Part shown: positions 8,809 through 16,973 of the stretch, piece after piece
How positions within the stretch are numbered: the first letter of the stretch is position 1
Layout: every line of letters starts with the position of its first letter
Assembly (NCBI RefSeq): GCF_007827595.1
Contig: NZ_VISR01000020.1
Location: 62,001-126,000, forward strand
Origin: Streptomyces sp. BK340
GTDB lineage: Bacteria > Actinomycetota > Actinomycetes > Streptomycetales > Streptomycetaceae
DNA: 64,000 bases
Direction of reading: 5' to 3'
Made by a program: the position numbers and the translations under genes
The notes under the pieces: model-generated
Database searches by the model: none
What the model saw: only the letters and a program-made list of their open reading frames with translations
Told to the model about the DNA's origin: nothing

Positions 8809-9282
8809 GTGACCGTTTCCGCATCCGTGCGTCGCATGACCGCCGTTGCCGCCGTAGCGGCCGCCGCCGTGGCCACTGTGGCGCTGCCGGCCGCGGCCGC
8901 CGACCACCACCCGGGCCGCCACCACAGCACCGTCTACATCAGCGCCGTTCAGTACGACTCGCCGGGACGCGACGACCGCTCCAACCGCTCCCTGAACAGG
9001 GAGTGGGTGGACATCACCAACAACAGCCGCCGCGCGGTCAACCTCGACGGCTGGACCCTCTCGGACGAGGACGGCCACACCTACACCTTCGACCACTACC
9101 GCCTCCAGGGCCGCTCCACCGTCCGCGTCCACACCGGCACCGGCCACGACACCCGCACCGACGTGTTCCAGGACCGCCGCCACTACGTCTGGAACAACGA
9201 CTACGACACCGCAACCCTGCGCAACGACCACGACCGCTTCGTCGACGAATACTCCTGGGGCCAGCACCGCATCCGCCACTGA
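8809..9282 (+). CDS. Secreted lamin-tail-domain protein
   Basis: After a signal peptide (basic start, A-V-A-A-V-A-A-A-A-V-A-T-V-A-L-P, cleavage near A-A-A-A-D) comes one lamin-tail domain: N-R-E-W-V-D-I-T-N-N-S, V-N-L-D-G-W-T-L-S-D-E-D-G-H-T-Y and V-W-N-N-D-Y-D-T-A-T-L. Lamin-tail domains in bacteria are beta sandwiches on exported proteins, often with nucleases or DNA uptake factors, but this one stands alone. GTG at 8809 behind AGGGGG is preferred; an ATG at 8785 is possible. Role outside the cell is unknown. Confidence 0.8.
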   Translation: MTVSASVRRMTAVAAVAAAAVATVALPAAAADHHPGRHHSTVYISAVQYDSPGRDDRSNRSLNREWVDITNNSRRAVNLDGWTLSDEDGHTYTFDHYRLQGRSTVRVHTGTGHDTRTDVFQDRRHYVWNNDYDTATLRNDHDRFVDEYSWGQHRIRH

Positions 9283-9476
9283 CCCCACCTCACCCCCTCG
9301 CCGGTGAACGCCTCATCGTCGTTCACCGGCAACCGGTGGGTGTGGCACGCGCCCAGGCGCGTGCCACACCCACCGGGCCGTCGACACGCGGCACCTCGCC
9401 CCTTGGTCGCCGCCGACAGGCCGCAGCGATGAACCTGGCGGCCTCGCCACCCAGGCAAGCAAAGCTGAACTGTCCG

Positions 9477-10148
9477 TCAGGTGAGACCGAGCCGGCTGAG
9501 CGCGGTGGTCCAATCGGAGACGATGGCCTGCTGCGCGGCTTTGAGGGTGACCTTCCCGGAGCAGACCGCGGTGTGCAGCTTCGTCTCCACCGGGTCCTTC
9601 TTGTTGTTCACCCCGCTGCCCGGCTGGTGGCCCGGATCGGCCGGCTCGACCCAGAGGTTGCGGGCATCGTTCGGGTCACCGCCAAGCTGGAGGGAGATGA
9701 GGTGGTCATACTCCGCGTCCCCGAGGCTGCCTGTGTAACCGTACGAGGCGGCATTCAGCTGCTTCTCCTTACGGGTGATGGACTCCGGCGGCCGGATGTT
9801 CTTGGTGTAGCCGCCCTTGCGGCAGATCGTCGAGCCCAGGTTCGCCTGCGTCACAGCCGGCGAAGTTGCACCCGGTGTGCACGCCGGGTCCTCGAGGGGC
9901 TCACCCTTCTCGTACCGGAAGTGGCAACGGCCCGCAGGCGGCTGCTGCTGCACCGTGTACGTCGTCTGCGGTCCCGCACCCACCGGAATCTGCGCCGTCC
10001 CCGCAGGTACGGCCGTCCCCGACGCCCCCGCCGCCGACGCTCCACCCCTGTCCGAGACACCCGCCCCGGAATGCGAACCGGATGAACAGCCCGCCACCAG
10101 CAGGCAGACGAGCAGCATCCTCGGCGCAGCCCGGCGAATGGAACCCAT
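9477..10148 (-). CDS. Lipoprotein with HNH-like D-H...G-G motif
   Basis: The first 22 residues form a lipoprotein signal with the lipobox L-V-A-G-C, followed by a Ser/Gly/Ala-rich linker. The C-terminal half holds E-Y-D-H-L-I-S-L-Q-L-G-G-D-P-N-D-A-R-N-L-W-V-E-P, the pattern of HNH/betabetaalpha-metal folds in which D-H and a later N bind metal. It ends in a helical segment. It is likely a membrane-anchored, outward-facing protein; nuclease activity is an inference. Its start ATG follows GAGGGG. Confidence 0.7.
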   Translation of the reverse strand: MGSIRRAAPRMLLVCLLVAGCSSGSHSGAGVSDRGGASAAGASGTAVPAGTAQIPVGAGPQTTYTVQQQPPAGRCHFRYEKGEPLEDPACTPGATSPAVTQANLGSTICRKGGYTKNIRPPESITRKEKQLNAASYGYTGSLGDAEYDHLISLQLGGDPNDARNLWVEPADPGHQPGSGVNNKKDPVETKLHTAVCSGKVTLKAAQQAIVSDWTTALSRLGLT

Positions 10149-10853
10149 GACAACCCCTCACGAACAAGCAACAACTAGGCAGATACTCCCCCACCCAGAC
10201 ACCCTTCTACCGCTCGACTTGAGACGCAAAGGAGACACGTACCGACCAGCCGGGGAGGGTGCACCGGATCCGAGCCCGGCTCATGGATCTTGGATACTGC
10301 TGCGGGCGGCCGCCCACATCACGCCCCACTGACCGTCACCGAACCACACAGGCACAGCACTACGTCACGCCCGGCTCGGCCCCCAAGACCCCTGGCACAC
10401 CATCAACGACAGTGGACTACAGCCCGAGTCCATCGACGACATCTCACCCGCGTTGGTGAGCGCGCCAAGATCGAGATCCGATTCACCGACGGAACCATCC
10501 CCGCAGGTGCGGGGGGGGCGGAGCTGTTGGCGGAGAGGCACCCGCGGCCCGCAGGCACCACCCCACCATCGTCCCTGCCATCAGCACCACCAGGACGTGA
10601 CCGTTCACCAGCCGAGTCCCTTCACCGGGAGGGAGCGGGCCCGTTGCCCCTCCCTCACCCTTCCGGGACGGCCGGCAGCAGGACCGGCAAAGAATCTTTC
10701 CGCTCTCTTGTTCTTGCGAGGTCTTCGCCGATCGCCTCGCACAGCGGTGCCAGGGCGCGGGGCAGCGCGTGGGGCGCCGTCCTCGGCGGCCGGTTCCAGA
10801 CAGAGCTCGACACCGGCTTCACCATGGCCGGTGAACCCTTGGGGGCCGACCCG
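10149..10853. other. 700-bp gap without recognised gene
   Basis: Both strands were read. There are long GC-rich open frames but none with family motifs or a credible start. An imperfect GC-rich inverted repeat near 10625-10665 might end transcription. Confidence 0.4.
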
Positions 10854-11198
10854 TCACTCCTTTCGATTCCGCACCGCGAGCACGGCGCCGGCGAGCGCGG
10901 CGATCCCGCCGCCGATCATGGGTACCACCTGCATCGACGCTTTGTGGTCCACGGCGTAGAACCCCAGCCAGACGAAGGCCACCCCGAACCCCACCACGAT
11001 CGCCTGCTCAAGCAGCCGAAACCCGTAGCCCGCCCACTGGTCGAGGCGTTCGCGGCGCAGTTGGCTCTCGACGAGGTCCCGTCGCCAGGCGAGGTGGTCC
11101 GGGTCGATCTCCTGCCACTTGCGCGCCTCGTCGGCTGCGGGGAAGGACGGCACCATCGAGGCGGGCGCCTCGGCAGGCGGTGTCTCCTGGTCAGACAT
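10854..11198 (-). CDS. Small membrane protein (two helices)
   Basis: The 114-residue protein has a polar N-terminal half (W-R-R-D-L-V-E-S-Q-L-R-R-E-R-L-D-Q-W) and two hydrophobic segments near residues 65-87 and 93-110, ending V-R-N-R-K-E. Its ATG overlaps the last eight bases of the kinase gene upstream, so the two are translationally coupled and probably work together. No family is recognised. Confidence 0.7.
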   Translation of the reverse strand: MSDQETPPAEAPASMVPSFPAADEARKWQEIDPDHLAWRRDLVESQLRRERLDQWAGYGFRLLEQAIVVGFGVAFVWLGFYAVDHKASMQVVPMIGGGIAALAGAVLAVRNRKE

Positions 11199-12513
11199 CA
11201 CTCGTCCCCCTGCCCCTGCCCCTGCCCCTGCCCCTGCCCCTGCCCCTGCCCCTGCCCCTGCCCCTGCCTGATGATGCGGCTGCCACCCGCTGGTCGACCG
11301 TCAGCAGTACCTCGTCCACGCCCTGTTCGGCGGCAGTACGGCGTCGGTCACGCTCCTCGTCGGTCCACGGTTCGGGTGGTGCAAGCGATCGGACGTAGCT
11401 CCGCCATAGGGGTACCTTGGGGGAGCGCCGGTGTGCGAGGGCCATGCGTGCTTGTACAGCGAGGACGCAGACTCCGAGGGCGAAGACCACCCAGGGCAGC
11501 AGAGTCACGAAGAAGCCCGAGACGTCAGACGCACTGACGTGCGCCAGTGCCAAGGCGCCTGCCATCGCGAGGACCAGCCCGAGCCCCCACTCGACCACGC
11601 CGACGAGGTAATTGACCGTCGCCCTGCGCTGCAACACACGGGATCGCAACAGACGGGGTCGCGTCGTGGAGGCTCCCGCCGCGCTGGCGCTGGCACCCGA
11701 GTACGTCTCCCTTTCGCCCCAGCCGAGCTCCCGCCGCGCCGCGGCCACCGTCAGCCGCCTGTCAGGGTCCTTGACCAGGAGCCCCTCGATGAGCCGTTCA
11801 AGCCTGCCGCTGTGCCCCAGTGGCGGCGGCTCCTCCATCACGACGGCCCCGAGGGTCGCCACGACGCTCTCCCGGTGGAAGGGCGCGTGCCCTGCGACGA
11901 GGTGGTAGAGCGTCGCCCCCAGCGAGAACAGGTCACTGCTCGGCATCCGGAGACCGCCGTGCAGGACCTCGGGGGCGCTGTAGTCCGCCGTGGCGAAGCT
12001 CTCATCGTCGTCCCGGGTGGTCTCGAAGTCCGCCCATGCCAGTGCGCCTGTTCCGGGAAGCAGGACCCACCGGGATTGATCTAGGCGGATGTTGGCGGGC
12101 CGTACATCTCCGTGGACAACCCCGGCCTCGTGTATGGCCTCCAGCGCGGCAAGCACAACCCTCGCGACCTCCCGCGTCTCCCCGGTAGACATCCGGCCGC
12201 CGACCAAGAAGTCGGCGAGGGACGGGCCGGCGACAAAGGGCGCGACAGCCCACACCACACCGCCTGCCTCCACGACGTCGTCCACAGGGATGACGTAGGG
12301 ATGGCCCCGCAGCCTTCTTGCGGCCGCGCGCAGGGCCCCTGCCACCCACTGCGTCCTCTCCGCATCTGCCGCCCCGACTTCCTCGATCGTCACCTCCTTG
12401 TGCAGTTCCTCGTCGTAGGCCGTCCACACGCGCCTGTACCTGCCGGATCCGATCTGACTGCGGACCCGATAGCGCCCACCGAGCACCCGCCCAGGCTGCA
12501 TCCTCTGCACCAC
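11191..12513 (-). CDS. Membrane Ser/Thr kinase-like protein, probable pseudokinase
   Basis: The N-terminal 270 residues have a Hanks-type kinase fold with A-P-E (S-A-P-E-V-L) and a catalytic-loop H134-G-D136-x4-N141. Several key positions are changed: the glycine loop reads G-S-G-R-Y-R-R-V, the ATP-binding Lys of the V-A-x-K strand is Glu44 (V-T-I-E-E-V), and DFG is D162-F-E164. Two membrane helices follow at about 320-375. The C-terminus is a run of ten Arg-Gly pairs coded by a hexamer repeat, then T-S-D-V. ATP transfer is doubtful; a scaffold role is possible. It is the first gene of an operon with the small membrane protein. Confidence 0.75.
   Translation of the reverse strand: MVQRMQPGRVLGGRYRVRSQIGSGRYRRVWTAYDEELHKEVTIEEVGAADAERTQWVAGALRAAARRLRGHPYVIPVDDVVEAGGVVWAVAPFVAGPSLADFLVGGRMSTGETREVARVVLAALEAIHEAGVVHGDVRPANIRLDQSRWVLLPGTGALAWADFETTRDDDESFATADYSAPEVLHGGLRMPSSDLFSLGATLYHLVAGHAPFHRESVVATLGAVVMEEPPPLGHSGRLERLIEGLLVKDPDRRLTVAAARRELGWGERETYSGASASAAGASTTRPRLLRSRVLQRRATVNYLVGVVEWGLGLVLAMAGALALAHVSASDVSGFFVTLLPWVVFALGVCVLAVQARMALAHRRSPKVPLWRSYVRSLAPPEPWTDEERDRRRTAAEQGVDEVLLTVDQRVAAASSGRGRGRGRGRGRGRGRGRGRGTSDV
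11207..11266 (+). repeat. Ten tandem CCCCTG hexamers inside the kinase gene
   Basis: Ten perfect CCCCTG units encode the Arg-Gly tail on the minus strand. Such a tract can change length by slippage without breaking the frame, because each unit is two codons. Confidence 0.95.
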
Positions 12514-12856
12514 GGCCCCCCTCCCGTACGGCCGAAGACGCCGTACCCACCGTCCCGCGTCGGCAAGCCCCCGCCACCAGTTTCACCATCTCCTGGCTTC
12601 GTTCACGTGAAGTAGCAGTGATTGGTCATCGCTTTGGGCAGCAGCTGACGATCTTGCGTGCTGCGGATGTTCACCAGAGATGACGTCGCCCAGCGGCGAT
12701 GAGGATCGTTGAAACTGGGTCTGGCCGCAGCTTCGTGAGAGAACTTGGAGCGCCCTGCCCTGGCAACAGGGTTGAGTAGAAAGCCTCGGCCCCCACGTCT
12801 CCGCGCGACTACCGTGCTGCTGGCAGATCGTCGTGACCAACGAAGGGAGCTGAGTC

Positions 12857-12917
12857 GTGCTGACCACTACGCACCCGCCGTAGGTGCCTCTGGAAAGCCC
12901 AGGGGGCCTACGGCGGG
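12857..12917 (+). promoter_or_regulatory. Leader peptide and hairpin, likely translational attenuator
   Basis: A 9-codon frame (GTG 12857 to TAG 12883, peptide V-L-T-T-T-H-P-P) has its own AAGGGAG site. Its end overlaps the left arm (12874-12884) of a perfect 11-bp inverted repeat whose right arm (12907-12917) covers the ribosome-site position of the gene starting at 12923. Ribosomes on the leader would open the hairpin. Confidence 0.5.
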
Positions 12918-12922
12918 TCTCG

Positions 12923-13282
12923 ATGTCCCGAACTGTCCGCACGACTCCCAGGCGATTCCGCGTCCAAGAGGGCGCATCGGAGTCCATGTCGCTGTACGAC
13001 CTGCGCTATGCGACTGCTGAACTGGCCCAAGCCGTCCGCGAAGACGGTCGCCCCGCCCCGGCGAAGACGCTGCGCCGGCTCACCTCTTGGCAGTGGATGG
13101 TGCTCTACTGCAGGAAGGGCTCGTTTTCCGCCGAGATCGCCACGACTGAGGGCCGCGCCCGGCTTCAGAGTCGACTCGAAGCCCAGCGGATCCGCGCACT
13201 GCACCGCGCCGGCCACGAACTTGACGACGCGGACATACCGCCGGTCCGCCACCGTCATGGTGTGCTCTGGAATGCCTGGTAG
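12923..13282 (+). CDS. Conserved hypothetical basic protein
   Basis: The 119-residue protein begins M-S-R-T-V-R-T-T-P-R-R-F and has a central S-L-Y-D-L-R-Y-A-T-A-E-L and R-R-L-T-S-W-Q-W-M-V, ending P-P-V-R-H-R-H-G-V-L-W-N-A-W. It is basic, with no membrane span. It has the appearance of a conserved streptomycete protein of unknown role. Expression is probably set by the leader hairpin just upstream. Confidence 0.6.
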   Translation: MSRTVRTTPRRFRVQEGASESMSLYDLRYATAELAQAVREDGRPAPAKTLRRLTSWQWMVLYCRKGSFSAEIATTEGRARLQSRLEAQRIRALHRAGHELDDADIPPVRHRHGVLWNAW

Positions 13283-13695
13283 AGGCGAAGCGCCCAGGAT
13301 TGACCGGCACTCGCGAGCGTAGGAAGTGCGCACTGGTGGTGTCCCTCCGCCCGGAGGGCCGCCAAGCAGGAGCCTGCGCAGCCATCCGGCCTTGGCGGGC
13401 GCTTCGGTCCGCGCCCGGGTGCTGGCGAGGCGGTAGTACAGAGCCCCCCGCTCGCCGCATTGACCTCAACTGACCGAAGCGGCTCCAGCAGGCGCACAGG
13501 CCTCCCGGTATGCCCGATGGACAACCGCCTGGGGGTATCGGATCGCAGTCCGGGCTCGAGCCAGCGCTTTCGCCGTTCCTGTCCCACGTGCTCGCGGGCA
13601 CAGGCACCATGGTTTGTGCCAGGGCGAGTTGACCAGTTCCTCGGTGCGGCGCTATCTGACGGTGGCCGCGGCGATGCAGTCGCGGAAGGGGCCAC
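13283..13695. other. Gap without recognised gene
   Basis: A long open frame covers this gap on the minus strand (it continues to about 14460) but is the antisense of the next gene and has no motif. Nothing else was found. Confidence 0.4.
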
Positions 13696-14373
13696 ATGAT
13701 TGTGCTGGGGTGGGTCGTCGCAGTGACGGCCCTGGGAGTGCGGTGGGTTCTCTGGCGGCTTGTCCGGCACCCCGGGGGCTGCACGTACGCGTTTCACAAG
13801 GAGCACCAGGAGGCACGCAGCGCTCCGGAAGATGCTCGCAGCGCCGTGCGCGGGCTGCGCAGAACAGCTCGTCGTGAAAGATGGCGGGCGTCGGCTGGGG
13901 GGAAGCGGGCGGAATGGGTGTACCGGCGCCGGGTCCGCCGGGCCGAGTCCGAGCTGGAGCAGCTGGGCGCGACGTACCGTGGTGCACGTGTCGAGAAGCC
14001 GGGTGACAGGCCGGCCCCACGGCTGCTCTTCCAGGACCGCATCGCCTCCACCGGGCTCGCCGTGCGGCCGGTTCGCCCGCCCGGAACTGTGTGGGTCGGC
14101 TTCGCCCCGGCTATCGGCGTGCGCGATCCCGACCTGCCCGAGCAGACCGTGACCATCGCCTTCGGGCCCGGGAGGCCGGACACGCCCCTCGTCTTCTCCG
14201 ACGGACCGCGTCAATCCCCCCACCGCTACAGTGACGGATCGCTGTGCATGTGGTGTCCGGGCGATCCCCCTGAGCAGTGTTGGGACCGACGGCGCGACGG
14301 CCCGATCGTGCTCCTGGGACTGGTGCTCGCCCACCTGATGCGCGAGGAATGGTGGCGCCGGACCGGTGGGTGA
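13696..14373 (+). CDS. Membrane-anchored protein with E2-like C-terminal domain
   Basis: The protein starts with one membrane helix (about residues 2-22), followed by a basic helical linker (60-95). The C-terminal 110 residues contain P-x-R-T/P-V-x-V-G-F-A-P, D-G-P-R-Q-S-P-H-R-Y-S-D-G-S-L-C-M-W and a last helix L-A-H-L-M-R-E-E-W-W-R-R-T-G. The H-x-Y-x-D-G-x-L-C pattern with a single Cys resembles prokaryotic E2 (ubiquitin-conjugating-like) domains. The assignment is by pattern only. The frame stops right after R-T-G-G, where relatives usually run on with a few more residues, so a small 3' frameshift is possible. Confidence 0.55.
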   Translation: MIVLGWVVAVTALGVRWVLWRLVRHPGGCTYAFHKEHQEARSAPEDARSAVRGLRRTARRERWRASAGGKRAEWVYRRRVRRAESELEQLGATYRGARVEKPGDRPAPRLLFQDRIASTGLAVRPVRPPGTVWVGFAPAIGVRDPDLPEQTVTIAFGPGRPDTPLVFSDGPRQSPHRYSDGSLCMWCPGDPPEQCWDRRRDGPIVLLGLVLAHLMREEWWRRTGG

Positions 14374-14432
14374 GCCGACCCAGAAGCCCCGCACACCACC
14401 ACCGCCACTGCCAGCACCCCGGAGGCCGCCGC

Positions 14433-14853
14433 ATGACCCGCTCCCCTCTCGCGCTAACACCCACCATGCACACCACCGCCTCCGGAGGCGGAACCGGGCT
14501 ACTGCTGGCCATGGTGGTGTCCGGCGTGTTCCTCGGCGCGCTGATCACCGTCACCATCAATATCTGGCTCAGCCGCCGCAAGAGCCACGAGGAAGAACGC
14601 AACCGCCCCCGAGCCGCCTTTCTTCGCCGATGACTTCGCGGTCCACAGCGCGTACAAGGAGTTGCCGTACGCGATCCGGCGGCGGCGCGCCGACCAGCTC
14701 GCCGAGGAACGTATCCGGCTATCGGAAACCCTCCGGGAGATCCAGTCTGACCTGGCCTACCACCAGGCATGGACCCTCCTGGAATCACCCGCGGTCGGAG
14801 CCGCTTTCCAGAACCTGGTCGACCATGGCATGCCGTCGCTGGCGCAGCGATGA
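14433..14853 (+). pseudogene. Small membrane protein gene with apparent frameshift
   Basis: The first frame (14433-14633, ATG behind GGAGG) encodes one membrane helix (L-L-A-M-V-V-S-G-V-F-L-G-A-L-I-T-V-T-I) and a basic segment. It ends where a CCCCC run begins a second frame that reads P-E-P-P-F-F-A-D-D-F-A-V-H and a helical tail down to TGA 14853. The two halves together make a sensible 140-residue protein, so one base at about 14610 has been gained or lost; programmed slippage on the C run is less likely. Confidence 0.6.
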
Positions 14854-15008
14854 GGGAAGCCTGGGCTGCTCCCCCGCTGGACAACGACGCCGGCATGAAT
14901 ATCCCGCCTTCCGTGATCGACCTCAGGGGCCTGCGCGAGCATGAGACCGCATACCTGGAAGCCGTCGCCACCCACCTGAAAGACCTCAAACCGCGGTGGA
15001 GCGTGTAG
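14850..15008 (+). CDS. Small hypothetical protein, 52 residues
   Basis: The ATG overlaps the stop of the preceding frame as ATGA, so it is coupled to the E2-like/membrane protein operon. The protein ends T-A-Y-L-E-A-V-A-T-H-L-K-D-L-K and is partly helical. Function unknown. Confidence 0.5.
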   Translation: MREAWAAPPLDNDAGMNIPPSVIDLRGLREHETAYLEAVATHLKDLKPRWSV

Positions 15009-15596
15009 GCCAGGCTCCCGCACATTGAGAGACTTCGCCGCTGCGCCGGGGCGGGCTCCGTCTTCGTTCCTGCGGGCCGGGGACGGTGCTGGCGGCGACT
15101 CTTTCGCTACGTTTGGCGGGAAGGGGCTATGTGTGAGGCGGTCCAGCCGCGTGTAGAGGGCGCGCACGAGTCGGGCGCACGAGCGCTTCGTACGGGGCGC
15201 GGTCCAGGGGGAGTTCGGCTTCAATCAGGCTGTGGGGGTCGTGGAGCACGGCATGGGTACCGCTCACCGGTGCCCTGCCGCGTCGCTCGGGGCCTGGAGG
15301 GCGAGGAAGCGGGCGTAGCCGCGGTTGGCGCGGGCCAACAGTGCCAGGGAGGGCTGGTTAAAGGCCGCGGCCTTCCGGCTGGGGGCCGGCGGTCGTGGGT
15401 GCGCTCATGAGCACCGCCTCCGCTGCTGGGTGCGTCGGTGTCGTTCGGCGCTACGGAGAGATCCACTCGGCCTCCGGCACCGATCCGGTCCAGTCCGGTG
15501 CCCCCTGATGCTCGACGGTGTCCAGGACTGCCGCCAGCAAGACGCGGACCGGTTCGAGGGAGTCCACTTCCAGCCCTCTGCCCTGCCCTGAACATC
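15009..15596. other. Gap without recognised gene
   Basis: No convincing gene. Minus-strand frames that run through it are antisense readings without motifs. Confidence 0.4.
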
Positions 15597-15626
15597 TTGA
15601 GATGCGTGGCACCAACTAGGTACCAT
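15597..15626 (+). promoter_or_regulatory. Sigma-70-type promoter of the toxin-antitoxin pair
   Basis: TTGAGA (15597) and TACCAT (15621) are spaced by 18 bases and lie just ahead of the ATG at 15633, giving a very short leader. A GGTACC palindrome overlaps the -10 and could be an antitoxin site. Confidence 0.4.
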
Positions 15627-15632
15627 CGGAAG

Positions 15633-15872
15633 ATGCCATCACTGAACGTGTCCTTCTCCGACGAGGAAATGGAAGGCGTCCGCGCCGCCGCTGCGGCGGA
15701 GGGTAAGAGCCTGAAGCAGTACCTGCACGATCTCGGTGTACGCGAGATGCACCGCAAGCGGTTCGTCGCTGGCGCCGCCGCCTGGGCCGACAGGCTGCGT
15801 AGCGAGTTCGACGAGGCGTTCCCCGAGGAGGTCCCGCCTTCTCGGCGCGGCGACGGGATTGCTGCTGCCTGA
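15633..15872 (+). CDS. Antitoxin, ribbon-helix-helix type
   Basis: The 79-residue protein opens with S-L-N-V-S-F-S-D-E-E-M-E-G-V-R-A-A-A and then L-K-Q-Y-L-H-D-L-G, a strand-helix-helix pattern of Arc/CopG-like DNA-binding antitoxins, followed by an acidic tail that would contact the toxin. It stops one base into the toxin start (TGATG). It should neutralise the downstream protein and repress the pair. Confidence 0.7.
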   Translation: MPSLNVSFSDEEMEGVRAAAAAEGKSLKQYLHDLGVREMHRKRFVAGAAAWADRLRSEFDEAFPEEVPPSRRGDGIAAA

Positions 15873-16249
15873 TGGTTGTGCACATCGATGTCTCCTGGTT
15901 GCTCGATGTCCAGGAGGCCGCCCTCGGGCACGAAGACGTGACGGTGACCGACTACTCGGCGTTGGTGGCGGCCGTGGCGCGGCACAAGACCAGAATGCCG
16001 ACGCTCGAAGCATCCGACCCGGACAACGCCTGGCGCGCCGCCGCGCTCCTGCACACGATCGTGCGCCTCGAGCCGCTCCCCCACCGCAACAGCCTTTTCG
16101 CCGCTTTCGTTACTGCTCAGTACATGGATCAGTCCGGCGAGGGCATCGATCCGCCTTACGGCGCGCTGTCCGACCTCGTCAGAAAAGTCCGGGACACCCG
16201 CCTGAGCGTCTACGCCGTCGCCGACATCCTCCGCTCCTGGCGCATCTGA
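15872..16249 (+). CDS. Fic/Doc-like toxin
   Basis: The 125-residue protein starts H-I-D-V-S-W-L-L-D-V-Q-E and has T-D-Y-S-A-L-V-A-A-V-A-R-H, A-A-L-L-H-T-I-V-R-L and L-P-H-R-N-S-L-F-A-A-F-V-T-A-Q-Y-M. This is the layout of the short Doc-like toxins of actinomycetes. The Fic core H-x-F-x-x-x-N is reduced to H-R-N-S-L-F, so nucleotide transfer chemistry is uncertain. It is translationally coupled to the antitoxin. Confidence 0.65.
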   Translation: MVVHIDVSWLLDVQEAALGHEDVTVTDYSALVAAVARHKTRMPTLEASDPDNAWRAAALLHTIVRLEPLPHRNSLFAAFVTAQYMDQSGEGIDPPYGALSDLVRKVRDTRLSVYAVADILRSWRI

Positions 16250-16328
16250 TCCAGACAGGCCCCGGTCGGCGGGTGACGCGCTGGGGTGCCTGCCACGGAG
16301 GAAAGGGGCCGACGCGGTCTCCGATGTC

Positions 16329-16460
16329 ATGTGCGAGATCGGCCGGGCCGACGGACTCTCCAGCACGTCCTTGGTCGCGCACCAGCTGACGGCACTGGAG
16401 CGCAGGGGTTTCCTGCGCCGCGACCCGCACCGCCCACGTCCCCTCTTCCTTGTAGGGAGG
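16329..16460 (+). pseudogene. LexA-like helix-turn-helix fragment
   Basis: The segment reads I-G-R-A-D-G-L-S-S-T-S-L-V-A-H-Q-L and L-E-R-R-G-F-L-R-R-D-P-H-R-P-R, the winged-helix part of streptomycete LexA repressors. The start and the protease domain are missing. Confidence 0.6.
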
Positions 16461-16586
16461 TGGCCGCCAATCCGGGTTGGGCTGGGGCCGTTCAGTCGGA
16501 ACCGCGTTTTGTCGGTGCCTTGAGTGAACCCGGGGCGCCTGCCCGGCCGTTGTGTCTTTATGGGTGGGCAGAGCGTCCATCCATAA

Positions 16587-16973
16587 GGGGGCGATCGGTT
16601 TCGACTGCTTGTGTGGAGCCTGGAGAAGCGTGCCGAGGGATGCGGTGACGGCCTCGTAAATCTGACCACCGCAAACGATGAATGCCGACAATGAGCCGGC
16701 CGTGCGTGACACCTACTCCCTCGCTGCCTGACAGCGGCTGGGTGGTGTGACCACTGTCAGCCCGGGAAGCCTCCGGCCCGGGATCTGGCATCAGCAAGGA
16801 GGATCCACTTCCGGACCCGGCTGCGGGGCCCGGAAGGACACTCCACAGCAGCTGGGCCGACCGGCAGCGGGTCCGCACGACCGCCGGAGGCCGAGAAAAA
16901 CGACACGCGGACTGCGCACGGAGAAGAACTGGCAAAGCCCTGCAGGACCCGGGTTCGATTCCCGGCGCCTCCA
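16587..16973 (+). ncRNA. ssrA: tmRNA (divergent second-type copy)
   Basis: Both halves of the tRNA-like domain are present. The 5' strand GGGGGCG (16587-16593) followed by ATCGGTTTCGAC pairs with CGCCTCC (16966-16972) including a G3-U70 pair, the alanine identity element. The T arm is CCGGG-TTCGATT-CCCGG and the discriminator is A; CCA is not encoded. The body has the usual segments for actinobacterial tmRNA (CTCGTAAA before the tag, CTGTCAGCCCGGGA and GGCATCA after it, GCCGAGAAAA and GGACTGC near the 3' end). The tag is read from GCC 16684 to TGA 16729-16731: ADNEPAVRDTYSLAA. No smpB gene is near. The sequence and tag differ from the usual streptomycete housekeeping form as I remember it. 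Confidence 0.92.

Noticed and set aside
11207..11266. Possible CRISPR-like repeat array
   Set aside because: The hexamers are contiguous with no spacers and lie within a coding sequence. No other repeat-spacer structure was seen.
13255..14460. Long minus-strand open frame of about 400 codons
   Set aside because: It is antisense to the E2-like gene, has no motif and a Pro/Arg-rich composition typical of a shadow frame in high-GC DNA.
16664..16690. tmRNA tag read from GCA AAC GAT GAA (start like the E. coli tag)
   Set aside because: That frame stops after seven codons without the usual hydrophobic A-L-A-A-type end. The frame from GCC 16684 ends S-L-A-A and fits actinobacterial tags.
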